Part shown: in pieces, positions 46,819-54,603 of the stretch
How the letters are laid out: the number at the start of each line of letters is the position of its first letter
How positions within the stretch are numbered: position 1 is the first letter of the stretch
Source: Candidatus Cryptobacteroides onthequi
GTDB lineage: Bacteria; Bacteroidota; Bacteroidia; Bacteroidales; UBA932
DNA length: 64,000 nucleotides
Assembly: GCA_018066125.1 (NCBI GenBank)
Contig: JAGHSA010000019.1
Coordinates: 59,975-123,974 of the forward strand
Direction of reading: 5' to 3'
Program-made: the position numbers and the translations under genes
The notes under the pieces: generated by a model
What the model was told of the DNA's origin: nothing
Databases searched by the model: none
The model's input: only the letters and a program-made list of their open reading frames with translations

Positions 46819-47799
46819 CTATTTTGCACGGCCGACGAGAGCGTCGGCGAAATTGCGGAGAAGAGTGTGTCCCTCCGCGGTGATGTCGAGTCTGGATGCC
46901 GCTGCAAGGGCGAGACCGTTGAGACGGACGATCTCCGCCTTGGCGTCACCGCCGATCTCGCAGGCATCGTATATCTCGCGCATGGCCGCGATCTTGGCCG
47001 CGCGCTGCTCCTCTGTATCCACCGGCATCCTCATCACATCGTAGATGGAGTATATGTCCGAGGTCTTTTCCATGGCATGGGTGAGGAGCCATGATTTCTT
47101 GTTGTTGACGATGTCGCCTCCGATAGGCTTGCCGAAGACAGCCGAATCCCCGTAGGTGTCCAGATAGTCGTCTGCCACCTGGAACGCAAGTCCGAGCTGA
47201 TAGCCGTACTCGTAGAGGAGATCAGCCTCCTCTGAAGAGGCTCCTCCGATGATGGCGCCCATCTTGGCTGAGCATGCCAGCAGGACGGCGGTCTTGAGGC
47301 CTATCATCTTCATGTAATCATCCATAGGGACCTGACGGACGTTCTCGAAATCCATGTCATACTGCTGTCCCTCGCACACCTGGGCCGCAGTCTTGGAGAA
47401 AAGACCGAGCACCTGGTCGAGCACAGCGCGCGGTGCCTTCACCAGACGCCTGTAGCTGTCGATCGACATCACATCGCCGGAAAGGATGGCGGTGTCCTCA
47501 TTCCACTTGGTCCAGACCGTAGGCTTTCCACGGCGCATAGGAGACTTGTCCATGATGTCATCGTGGATGAGAGTGAAGGTATGGAACACCTCCAGGGCCG
47601 CTGCCGGCTCGAGCACATCCTCTCCTATCGAGTCCTTGTAGAGAGAATATGCCGTAAGGCAGAGTCTCGGGCGGAGACGCTTGCCGCCGATGGATATCAT
47701 GTAGCGGAGCGGATCGTAGAGTCCTGCCGGCTCGGCAGTGAATTCAATATTATCGAAAAGGTCCTTGACCGTCTGTGCTATGGTTGATTCTGGTATCAT
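46819..47799 (-). CDS. Polyprenyl synthetase (isoprenyl diphosphate synthase)
   Basis: Extends allylic diphosphates with isopentenyl diphosphate. The 326-residue protein has the first Asp-rich motif HDDIMD (about 87-92) and the second DDYLD (about 218-222), plus GGKRLRPRL near the N-terminus. The first motif is DDxxD with normal spacing. Product length (C15, C20 or longer) cannot be fixed by eye. The ATG at 47799 is used; a TTG at 47808 lies inside the promoter box. First gene of the seven-gene minus-strand run. Confidence 0.92.
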   Translation of the reverse strand: MIPESTIAQTVKDLFDNIEFTAEPAGLYDPLRYMISIGGKRLRPRLCLTAYSLYKDSIGEDVLEPAAALEVFHTFTLIHDDIMDKSPMRRGKPTVWTKWNEDTAILSGDVMSIDSYRRLVKAPRAVLDQVLGLFSKTAAQVCEGQQYDMDFENVRQVPMDDYMKMIGLKTAVLLACSAKMGAIIGGASSEEADLLYEYGYQLGLAFQVADDYLDTYGDSAVFGKPIGGDIVNNKKSWLLTHAMEKTSDIYSIYDVMRMPVDTEEQRAAKIAAMREIYDACEIGGDAKAEIVRLNGLALAAASRLDITAEGHTLLRNFADALVGRAK

Positions 47800-47800
47800 A

Positions 47801-47836
47801 TCATGCAAATATACTCATAAAAAGTCAATGACGGAG
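47801..47836. repeat. 36-bp direct repeat, left copy
   Basis: This 36-bp stretch (TCATGCAAATATACTCATAA then AAAGTCAATGACGGAG) matches 51424-51459 at 35 of 36 positions in the same orientation. The two copies flank the 1179-residue DUF4091 gene. The left copy contains the -7 box TATATTTG (minus strand of 47806-47813) of the polyprenyl synthase gene, six bases from its ATG. Confidence 0.9.
47806..47813 (-). promoter_or_regulatory. -7 box of the polyprenyl synthase operon
   Basis: Minus strand TATATTTG, six bases before the ATG at 47799, implying an almost leaderless transcript. Confidence 0.5.
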
Positions 47837-47860
47837 AGGCTCCGGCATTGAATCACGCGG

Positions 47861-50800
47861 TTATCTGGTGTACCTGTCCTGAAGGTAAGCGGCACGGAGA
47901 CGCTGTATCTCGAACCGGAAATCATGCAGGCGCGGAAGTGTCGTGGCAGCAAGCTCATCGATGGCCGCGTCGTCCATGTCGGCACCAATCCTGGCAACGG
48001 AAGCGTCAAGCTGTTCGATGACAGGCTTGAGCACGCTCTCGTAGAATGCGGGATCGCCGACCTCTTCGTTCTGCCAGAGCGACACCATGCCCTTGCCGTT
48101 CTGTTCGTCCCTGTAGGCCTTGCCTGCGGCAATGAGGAGCGGGTGCAGGATGCTGCGGCGGTCTGCGTCAGTCATCTCAAACCTGAGGTGTCCCCAAGAG
48201 GAGCGGCCGTGGATGGTCTTGAGGCCGTTCCATGAGCAATTGGCCTTGCGGCCCCAGAACATAGGCTCGAAGTCCCAGACTGATCCGGCAGTCGGCACGC
48301 GGGTCGCAAAGGTCTGCCATGATATGCCCATGTAGAGAATCACCGAATTGTCTGTGGTCACGACCTCTTCGCGGCAGTTGGCGCGGTCTGTGGCCGATAT
48401 CTCATTGTAACCTGGATGGCTGTATGCCGGATTGTACGGGAAGAGTTCTCCCGTCTTGAATGGATGGATGAGTGCGTAGTACGGAGTGTTCTCACCAGGG
48501 GCGAGATGCGCCTCGAGCGATCCCGCTGAAGCGAGACCAAGGCCGATCTCCCTCGCCTGCTCGTCGAAGACTTCGAGGCGGAAATGGAAGCCCCACCCGT
48601 CAGCCATCGCCTGCCACTCCGGAAGACGCGCGTAGCTCTTGTCCGTATCGGCATTCACTGTGCCGCGCTGTGTGGCCACGTCGGTCCAGAGGCAGGAGGC
48701 ATCGCCGCCGTATGAGCGGTCAAGCACCTCTGTGCCTGGTTTTGCCACAGCCGCAGCTGCCTCCCAGTTGCCGGCTCCGAGTATGCGGGTCGGACTGAAT
48801 CGCACGGTGTACGTCTTGCATGGCTTCGGAGCATAGACCTGATTGAGGAAGGATGCGACTCCGCGGACGATATCCTCCCTGTCGGCATTCATCGCGAACG
48901 ATCCGAGACGCTCGATCCTTGCCTTGCGGTTCTCGGGCGAAACGCCTTCACCGAACTGTCTGTCCGCCATGGAAAGCTTCTTCGTCACAGCCTCGGCACT
49001 CTTCGCACCGCAGATAGCCTTGGCGAGCTGGAGCTGATATACATCCTCCGGCTTGTAGACGCATCCGGTGTCACCCTTTGCCGCCGTTGCCAGACCGAGG
49101 TCGCAGAACTGGATGATGCGCTTCACATCGCCGGTCTCAAGGAAGGCCGGGATCGCATACTGCACGGTCTTGAGATTCCACAGGCGGTAGGCATCCGCAC
49201 CATCCGCCTTGAGCGCCCTTTCGTAGAAATGACGGGCAAGCTGCCAGTTGCCGTTGTAGGCGACCTTTCGCCCGCTGGCCCTCTCCAGCAGGTTGTCGGC
49301 GACAGACGCGGCTCCGAGAAGCCTTATCGCGTCCTTGAAATACATGTCGGCAGTCTCAGGGCGATGATCGAGCAGGAAATTCCAGGCCTTGGAGAACCTG
49401 CCGCTGTCTTTTGCTGCCACAGACTCTCTGATGTCCTCTTCCGCAAGTGCCAGGGCCTGTCTTGTCTTCTCGTCGGAACGGCCGACAAGCACTACGGCTG
49501 CATCCGTCTTGAAGCCGTTGTTCTGCAGGCACTCGACCTGCTCATCTATCATGTAGCGCTTGGCGTAGTATTCTGCCTGCAGTTTCGGATCGGTCGGCAG
49601 CTGCTCGCTGTCGACATAGGCATCCCTGCTGCGCGGCGCAGTCTTGATGACTGCCTCGATCTTCACGTCGGCCTTGTCGCCGAGGGCCTCACGCAGGCTC
49701 TCGATGAAGCCGATCATCTCTACGCGGGCAGCGTCGAGGTCGCCCGTCTTGTGGTCGAAGCGTGCGAGCATCACCCTCGCCTTGCCGGCGAGGTAACGCA
49801 CCTGGATGTCATCGGACTTATCTGCCTCGCGGCAGAGTGCCATAAGCAGGGTCGCGTAGCGGATGTCGTCGACACCCTCGCGGAAGCCCTCCCACTGTAT
49901 GGTGTCGAGCACGCCGTCAGCCGAGCCGTAGAAGAACATCATCGGCTTGTATGTCTCTGAGTCATCGTTGTATGGTCCGAGATGGTGGGCATAGTTGCAG
50001 AGTGCCGAATAGCCGCTCAGATAGGGAGCCAGGCCGTACTGACGGCGGTTGAACTCTGGATTTTCAGCACCCACGTGCTGGTCTGCATACCATGCCACAT
50101 AGGTATTGGAGCCGAGCTCGTTCCAGATGGAAGGCACGGAAGGGTCGGTCGGATTCTTGGAGGCGTTGTGCCAGTTCCAGCGGTAGCCGGCCAGGTCGAT
50201 GATATGCTCGCGGGAAGCGATGATGAACTTGAGGCCCGCCGCCTGATATGCGTCGAAGATCGAGCGGTTGGCCGGGAAGAATTTAGGACCCGGTTCATCG
50301 CCGTAGCCACCATAGATGTTGTGATGTCCGTAGGTGCGGTCGTAGTACGCGCTTATGCGCTCGGCGCGCTCATACGAAGTCTGATAGTCCCTTTCATTCC
50401 ACACGAAATCGATACCCCCGAGGAACGTATCCGTGCGCATGCCGACCTTCTTCATGAGAGCAATCGTACGCTCGGATTCGGCTGTGGCCGTATTGGTCCT
50501 TATCCACTTCATGTCCTGGCCGTGTGCGACCATGTCCGCCAGGATGGCCTCGAGCTGTGTCCACATCAGATCCTCATCGCCGCCGTTGAGCTTGAGGATC
50601 TCGTTCGAGCCGATATAGTCGTATGAGCAGATGCGGAAGTCCATTTCAGGATGGAAATAGGCCATAGGACGCGGGAGGTCGAAGTCGAGCACCTTGACGG
50701 CAACGGGGATGGACAGTCCGCCGCCGGTGATGAAGCCGCGATAGATACCCGCAGGCGTGCCGGGAGCGACATGGGCAGTGAGTATGAACTGTTTGCTGAC

Positions 50801-51397
50801 GTCCTTGTCGAGCGATACAGGCTGGAGAGTCTTTGCGTCGGCAAAGCCGGGACGCATGGACGGGAATGCCCAGGTCTCGACGGTATGGTCGTAGTAGCGT
50901 CCGTTAAGCAGACGCGGAGGATTGAGCCACCATTCGGATGTCTTGCCATCCTTTCCGGTGATGCGTGCGTAGTTTGCTTCTTTCTCACAGTCCACACGGA
51001 TGAGATCCTCGTCGTGGAGGATAAGCTCGGGGCAGAGTTTGAAGCCGGTATCGGCGAAGTAGCTGAACCAGCCGTTCCCATTCTGGTACCACACCTTGAC
51101 GATGCGCAGGTCGAGCGCGTCAGCCGGGAAAACCTCTCCCCTTTCGTTGACGAGCTTCCCGACAGTCAGCTGCACCTTTCCGAGATCCTTGTCGGAACGG
51201 AGCACAAAGGATGCAGGCTCGTACTCACCGCGCGCAGCGATAAGCCTGACCTCACCGCCCTTCACGCCGTCCTCCGGGATCGCATCCGGAAGACGCTGTA
51301 CGGAGCTCATTGCCGGTACAGCCCACCAGTCCACTTCCGCATTTGCGGGAGAAGCGGCCAGAAGGAGGGAAGCGAAAAGAAGAACAAACTTTTTCAT
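47861..51397 (-). CDS. Very large secreted DUF4091 protein
   Basis: A 1178-residue exported protein (signal MKKFVLLFASLLLAASPANA). An N-terminal beta-sandwich-like region (about 40-210) precedes a catalytic-type barrel region with FHPEMDFRICSYDYIG and the DUF4091 signature WEGFREGVDDIRYATLL (about 510-526), as in GH123-related proteins. The middle (about 590-860) is helical with TPR-like periodicity (LARHFYERALKADGADAYRLW). The last ~300 residues are a beta-rich domain that could bind carbohydrate. An enzymatic role on a glycan is inferred; the acid residues cannot be assigned with confidence. The gene is bracketed by 36-bp direct repeats, suggesting insertion between ispA-type and rsgA genes. 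ATG at 51403 is an alternative start. Confidence 0.8.
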   Translation of the reverse strand: MKKFVLLFASLLLAASPANAEVDWWAVPAMSSVQRLPDAIPEDGVKGGEVRLIAARGEYEPASFVLRSDKDLGKVQLTVGKLVNERGEVFPADALDLRIVKVWYQNGNGWFSYFADTGFKLCPELILHDEDLIRVDCEKEANYARITGKDGKTSEWWLNPPRLLNGRYYDHTVETWAFPSMRPGFADAKTLQPVSLDKDVSKQFILTAHVAPGTPAGIYRGFITGGGLSIPVAVKVLDFDLPRPMAYFHPEMDFRICSYDYIGSNEILKLNGGDEDLMWTQLEAILADMVAHGQDMKWIRTNTATAESERTIALMKKVGMRTDTFLGGIDFVWNERDYQTSYERAERISAYYDRTYGHHNIYGGYGDEPGPKFFPANRSIFDAYQAAGLKFIIASREHIIDLAGYRWNWHNASKNPTDPSVPSIWNELGSNTYVAWYADQHVGAENPEFNRRQYGLAPYLSGYSALCNYAHHLGPYNDDSETYKPMMFFYGSADGVLDTIQWEGFREGVDDIRYATLLMALCREADKSDDIQVRYLAGKARVMLARFDHKTGDLDAARVEMIGFIESLREALGDKADVKIEAVIKTAPRSRDAYVDSEQLPTDPKLQAEYYAKRYMIDEQVECLQNNGFKTDAAVVLVGRSDEKTRQALALAEEDIRESVAAKDSGRFSKAWNFLLDHRPETADMYFKDAIRLLGAASVADNLLERASGRKVAYNGNWQLARHFYERALKADGADAYRLWNLKTVQYAIPAFLETGDVKRIIQFCDLGLATAAKGDTGCVYKPEDVYQLQLAKAICGAKSAEAVTKKLSMADRQFGEGVSPENRKARIERLGSFAMNADREDIVRGVASFLNQVYAPKPCKTYTVRFSPTRILGAGNWEAAAAVAKPGTEVLDRSYGGDASCLWTDVATQRGTVNADTDKSYARLPEWQAMADGWGFHFRLEVFDEQAREIGLGLASAGSLEAHLAPGENTPYYALIHPFKTGELFPYNPAYSHPGYNEISATDRANCREEVVTTDNSVILYMGISWQTFATRVPTAGSVWDFEPMFWGRKANCSWNGLKTIHGRSSWGHLRFEMTDADRRSILHPLLIAAGKAYRDEQNGKGMVSLWQNEEVGDPAFYESVLKPVIEQLDASVARIGADMDDAAIDELAATTLPRLHDFRFEIQRLRAAYLQDRYTR

Positions 51398-51423
51398 ATG
51401 CATGAGATTGAGAAATCAGTCAT

Positions 51424-51459
51424 TCATGCGAATATACTCATAAAAAGTCAATGACGGAG
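51424..51459. repeat. 36-bp direct repeat, right copy
   Basis: Second copy of the repeat at 47801-47836, one mismatch (G at 51430). It lies just upstream of the DUF4091 gene start; its -7-like box has decayed to TATATTCG on the minus strand. To its right the rsgA promoter follows after 13 bases. Confidence 0.9.
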
Positions 51460-51472
51460 CCAAGAAAACTCC

Positions 51473-51480
51473 TATCTTTG
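51473..51480 (+). promoter_or_regulatory. -7 box of rsgA
   Basis: TATCTTTG, 18 bases before the ATG at 51499. It is inside the longer open frame and supports the internal ATG. Confidence 0.5.
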
Positions 51481-51498
51481 CAGCCGGATCAGGTGATT

Positions 51499-52446
51499 AT
51501 GGGAAAAACAGGCACAGCTACGGTAGTCAGGAACACGGGAAGTCATTTCATGCTTTCCGAGCTGCCCCGATGGGAGCTGTTCCCTGCAGTCCTGAGGGGC
51601 AAGATCCGTCTCAAAGGCAGTGAGTCCACCAATCCGGTGGCTGTAGGCGACCATGTCAGGTACGAGATCCAGGATGAAGAGGCTTCATTCGAGCATCCTG
51701 CAGTCATCACCGAGGTCATCGACCGGTCAAATTATGTGATACGGAAGTCCACAAACCTCTCGCGCCAGTCCCATGTCATCGCAGCCAACATCGACCAGGC
51801 TTTCATCGTGGTGTCGATGTATTTTCCGGAGATCAAGCTTCCTTTCCTGGACCGCATTCTTGTCACCTGCGAGGTATATGGAGTACCAGCGACCATAGTG
51901 CTCAACAAGGTGGACATGTATCGTGACATCGCCCAGGAGCAGATCGATGATTTCAGACGCATCTACGAGGGTGCAGGCTACAGGGTCATCGAGACCTCTG
52001 CCCGCACAGGCGAGGGCGTGGAGACGCTGCGCGAGGCCTGCCGCGACAAGGTGTGTCTTTTCTCCGGAGAGTCCGGAGTGGGCAAGTCGTCGCTGATCAA
52101 GGCCCTTGACCCTTCCCTTTCGCCGAAGGTCGGCAGGATATCAGAGACCCATCTCCAGGGAAAGCACACAACCACTTTCTACGAGATGTACCCTATCTGC
52201 AGCGGAGGATTCATCGTGGACACACCGGGGCTGAGAGGATTCGGCCTGGTGGATCTGGAAAAGGAAGAGATCGCACTCTATTTCCCCGAGATGCTCAGGG
52301 AAGCCCAGAACTGCCGCTTTGCACCCTGCACTCACACACATGAGCCAGGCTGTGCGGTGAAGGAGGCGGTCGATGACGGGCGGATAAGCGCCGAACGCTA
52401 CAATTCCTACCTCGGAATGCTTGAGGAGGATAAGAAATTCAGGTAA
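51499..52446 (+). CDS. rsgA: Ribosome small subunit GTPase A
   Basis: Circularly permuted GTPase that assists late 30S maturation. The 315-residue protein has an N-terminal OB-fold, then the permuted GTPase order G4 (LNKVDMY), G1 (GESGVGKSSL), G3 (DTPGLRG), and a C-terminal zinc domain (CRFAPCTHTHEPGC). The open frame extends 16 codons further upstream, but those overlap the promoter box and the 36-bp repeat. Divergent from the DUF4091 gene. Confidence 0.95.
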   Translation: MGKTGTATVVRNTGSHFMLSELPRWELFPAVLRGKIRLKGSESTNPVAVGDHVRYEIQDEEASFEHPAVITEVIDRSNYVIRKSTNLSRQSHVIAANIDQAFIVVSMYFPEIKLPFLDRILVTCEVYGVPATIVLNKVDMYRDIAQEQIDDFRRIYEGAGYRVIETSARTGEGVETLREACRDKVCLFSGESGVGKSSLIKALDPSLSPKVGRISETHLQGKHTTTFYEMYPICSGGFIVDTPGLRGFGLVDLEKEEIALYFPEMLREAQNCRFAPCTHTHEPGCAVKEAVDDGRISAERYNSYLGMLEEDKKFR

Positions 52447-52502
52447 GTCAGAGGACGTAAATGCTCCATGCGCGCGTTATCATGGCGGGAATGCGATACG
52501 CA

Positions 52503-52610
52503 TCTGCGCCATGACTGACTGTTGCATGCTTCTTGGCTTCTGTGTCATGACTGGCTGTTGCATGCTTCTTGGCATCTGCGCCTTGACAGGCTGTTGCATG
52601 CGAGACGCAT
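52503..52610. repeat. Three 36-bp tandem units, left arm of palindrome
   Basis: Units at 52503-52538, 52539-52574 and 52575-52610 share GCTGTTGCATGC and CTTCTTGGC cores; the third diverges at its end (GCGAGACGCAT). They are the reverse complement of the units at 52765-52872. No unrelated spacers separate them. Confidence 0.85.
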
Positions 52611-52615
52611 TTGCA

Positions 52616-52672
52616 CTATGCCCTGCTTGCGGGCAAAAATGAGCTCCGCAATGCCCGCTGCACAGGGCATAG
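52616..52672. repeat. 16-nt-loop hairpin, copy d (reverse orientation)
   Basis: Outer stem CTATGCCCTG/CAGGGCATAG, inner stem GCGGGCA/TGCCCGC, loop (minus strand) TTGCGGAGCTCATTTT. The pair next to the loop is A-T here and G-C in copies a and f, a compensatory change. Confidence 0.8.
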
Positions 52673-52712
52673 CTCCAATGCTCATGTCCCGCATGCGACG
52701 GCGATCGGAGCT

Positions 52713-52766
52713 GTTGTCCGTGGCGATGGCGTTACGGAGTTATTTTTCGCCAGCGACATGGACAAC
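52713..52766. repeat. 16-nt-loop hairpin, copy e
   Basis: Outer stem GTTGTCC/GGACAAC, a partly paired middle, inner stem TGGCG/CGCCA, loop TTACGGAGTTATTTTT at 52732-52747. The loop is the most divergent of the six. Confidence 0.75.
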
Positions 52767-52872
52767 TGCGCAGAAGCTAAGGAGCATGCAGCAGTTTGAC
52801 ACAGCGCAGAAGCTAAGGAGCATGCAGCAGTTGGGTACAGCGCAGAAGCCTAGGCGCATGCAGCAGAAAGAC
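52765..52872. repeat. Three 36-bp tandem units, right arm of palindrome
   Basis: Units at 52765-52800, 52801-52836 and 52837-52872 share GCGCAGAAGC and GCATGCAGCAG cores and are inverted relative to the left array. Third unit carries CTAGGC instead of TAAGGA. Confidence 0.85.
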
Positions 52873-52885
52873 CAAAAGAAAACAC

Positions 52886-52893
52886 TATATTTG
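52886..52893 (+). promoter_or_regulatory. -7 box next to the lipoprotein ATG
   Basis: TATATTTG, five bases before the ATG at 52899, again a candidate leaderless start. No clear -33 element; the right 36-bp array ends 13 bases upstream. Confidence 0.5.
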
Positions 52894-52898
52894 AAGCA

Positions 52899-53393
52899 AT
52901 GAAAATCAAGTACGCAATCATCTATGCCGCTTTGGCAGCAGCATTCGCCGCGGTATCCATCTGGGTAGCGCTTTCCAAAGGCAAGAATGCCAAGGCTGTC
53001 AGGGCGAAGTTCCGTCTCGGCGGGCTCATGCTCACCGTATCCAGCATGCTCGCACTGACGGGCTGCGAGGGCGGACTCGGCATTTTCACCCCCTCCTGCT
53101 ACGACCCGGTAGTGCCGGAACAGGTCACATTCACATCGGCAGAGCAGAGTGATGTCAAGGTTGGAGACGTGATTGCATTCAAAGTCATGGAGACTGCTTT
53201 CCCGTCATACTCGTATATCATCACCGGCACTGAAAGCAAGGAAATCCAGAGCGGGAGCCTTGTGCTGGATGGCAATGAGGGCAAGATAGCCATAGCCGAG
53301 ACAGATTACCGCGGACCACTGGTCCTGACTGTCTTCGGCGTCGCCGATGAAGAGAAGCACTTTCTGGGGCACAGGAACTTCAATCTCAAATGA
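52899..53393 (+). CDS. Small membrane-anchored lipoprotein, radical SAM partner
   Basis: A 164-residue protein of unknown function. Residues 5-25 form a membrane helix, followed by a basic loop (SKGKNAKAVRAKFR) and a second hydrophobic stretch that ends in a lipobox-like LTGC (C56). Next comes a Gly/Pro/Cys segment (EGGLGIFTPSCYDPVVPE) and a ~90-residue beta-rich domain. The internal lipobox after an N-terminal helix is unusual. Its TGA overlaps the ATG of the radical SAM gene (ATGA), so the two are translated together. A substrate or partner of the radical SAM enzyme is a reasonable inference; I do not recognise a named family. Confidence 0.75.
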   Translation: MKIKYAIIYAALAAAFAAVSIWVALSKGKNAKAVRAKFRLGGLMLTVSSMLALTGCEGGLGIFTPSCYDPVVPEQVTFTSAEQSDVKVGDVIAFKVMETAFPSYSYIITGTESKEIQSGSLVLDGNEGKIAIAETDYRGPLVLTVFGVADEEKHFLGHRNFNLK

Positions 53394-54403
53394 TGCGGGA
53401 AAAGATCGCTCTCGGTCACCTCGTCTATGAACTGACTGAGGCCTGCAATCAGAACTGCCGATTCTGCTACAACCACTGGCGCCCCGGCGGATGTCTTCCT
53501 GCCGACAGCAGACTGGCAGGAAGGACTCTGAACCGCATCCTGAAGCAGGCAGCCGTCGGCAACATATCCTTTTCGGGCGGAGAGCCGACCCTTCTGCGCA
53601 ATATCCATGACCTTGCCCTCAAATGCAGGTTCAAGGGGTCTTCTGTCAATATCCTTACAAACGGGACGCTGATAACTGAAGATGATGTTATCAATTTCGG
53701 GAGCATCGGTATCAGCGCCATGCAGATCCCGCTCCTGAGCAGTGACCCTGCAATTCACGACTATCTCACAGGGCTCTCCGGATCATGGGACAGGGCTTCA
53801 GCTTCAGCACGCAGGGTGCTGGACATTCTCGGTTCGAAGCATTTCGCGGCTGTGCTGATCGTCACGGCAAAGAATGCCGCCGGTCTCTCTGACACTTTGG
53901 AGATGTATCGCGACATGGGGGTGAAGACTGTGATGGTCAACCGCTTCAACCTGGGAGGGAACGGGCTGAAGAACCGTGAGGAGCTGTGTCTGTCGCGCGA
54001 CGGGCTCAGCGCGGCTTTCAAGGCTGTCAGTGAGTTTTCCATCATGCATCCTGAAATGGATTTCGTCAGCGGCGTATGCACTCCTGTCTGCGTGCTGGAT
54101 CCGTTCGATTATCCGGGCATACAGTTCACCAGCTGCAGTACCGATATCCAGAACCGCCCCATCACGATATCGTACAAGGGCGATGTGCGTTTCTGCAATC
54201 ACTCTCCTTTCGTCTTGGGGAATATCTGGGAAAGGGATCTGTCTGAGATTCTGACTGACTCATCTGTCACCGGCCGCTATTCGGGTATCCCTGAGAAGTG
54301 CGCAGGATGCAGTCTATACGCACGCTGCAAAGGCGGCTGCCGCGCAGCTTCCGAGCAGGTGTACGGAAGTTTCGATATGGTCGATCCCATCATCACGGCA
54401 TAG
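53390..54403 (+). CDS. Radical SAM/SPASM enzyme
   Basis: A 337-residue enzyme that should bind a catalytic [4Fe-4S] cluster through C19, C23 and C26 (CNQNCRFC) and generate a 5'-deoxyadenosyl radical. SFSGGEPTLL is the SAM-binding GGE motif. The C-terminal ~100 residues have a SPASM-like cysteine set (CSTD, RFCNHSP, EKCAGCSLYARCKGGC) for auxiliary clusters. SPASM enzymes commonly modify peptides or proteins. It overlaps the preceding lipoprotein gene by four bases. A start at the second ATG (53393) is possible. Product unknown. Confidence 0.88.
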   Translation: MMREKIALGHLVYELTEACNQNCRFCYNHWRPGGCLPADSRLAGRTLNRILKQAAVGNISFSGGEPTLLRNIHDLALKCRFKGSSVNILTNGTLITEDDVINFGSIGISAMQIPLLSSDPAIHDYLTGLSGSWDRASASARRVLDILGSKHFAAVLIVTAKNAAGLSDTLEMYRDMGVKTVMVNRFNLGGNGLKNREELCLSRDGLSAAFKAVSEFSIMHPEMDFVSGVCTPVCVLDPFDYPGIQFTSCSTDIQNRPITISYKGDVRFCNHSPFVLGNIWERDLSEILTDSSVTGRYSGIPEKCAGCSLYARCKGGCRAASEQVYGSFDMVDPIITA

Positions 54404-54414
54404 GCTGGTTGCGC

Positions 54415-54469
54415 CGGCACGAGCCGAGCCTGAGACTGGAAGCCACTTGCTCCCGGGTTCGCAGCGGCT
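54415..54469. repeat. Truncated ~227-bp element
   Basis: About 55 bases match the left end of copy 2 (CGGCACGAGCCGAGCC, then GAAGCCACTTGCTCCCG and TTCGCAGCGGCT), after which similarity stops. It directly precedes the 44-nt pair. Confidence 0.65.
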
Positions 54470-54479
54470 CGATGGTCTG

Positions 54480-54595
54480 TGACGCGACGCGCTGTTTTGA
54501 GCACAAAGTCCCGCTTCGCGTCACGATTTCAGACCAAATAGCTGTTTTTCATGACGCGACGCCCGATTATGAGTGAAAAATGCCGTGTCGCGTCT
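54480..54595. repeat. Paired 44-nt inverted-arm repeat, locus B
   Basis: Units at 54480-54523 and 54552-54595 with a 28-nt linker, the same geometry as locus A. The first unit is almost identical to the first unit of locus A in its 22-nt middle (GCTGTTTTGA-like start). The second unit's right arm is GTGTCGCGTCT, slightly decayed. The linker again ends GTTTTTCA. Confidence 0.85.
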
Positions 54596-54603
54596 GTGGG
54601 AAT

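Larger units (their letters stand above)
52447..52898. other. Gene-free stretch forming a large palindrome
   Basis: No gene is supported. The stretch holds three 36-bp units in one orientation, two 16-nt-loop hairpins, and three 36-bp units in the opposite orientation, then the promoter of the lipoprotein gene. Open frames across it are products of the repeats. Confidence 0.75.

Noticed and set aside
52713-52766. Integron attC site (GTTGTCC...GGACAAC ends)
   Set aside because: The ends do not fit the RYYYAAC/GTTRRRY rule, there is no integrase, and the other five hairpins have unrelated ends.
52503-52872. 36-bp repeats as a CRISPR array
   Set aside because: The length fits, but units are directly adjacent without spacers and half are inverted.
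52421-52902. Open frames through the 36-bp palindrome
   Set aside because: Low-complexity translation of the repeats on both strands; no start signal or similarity.
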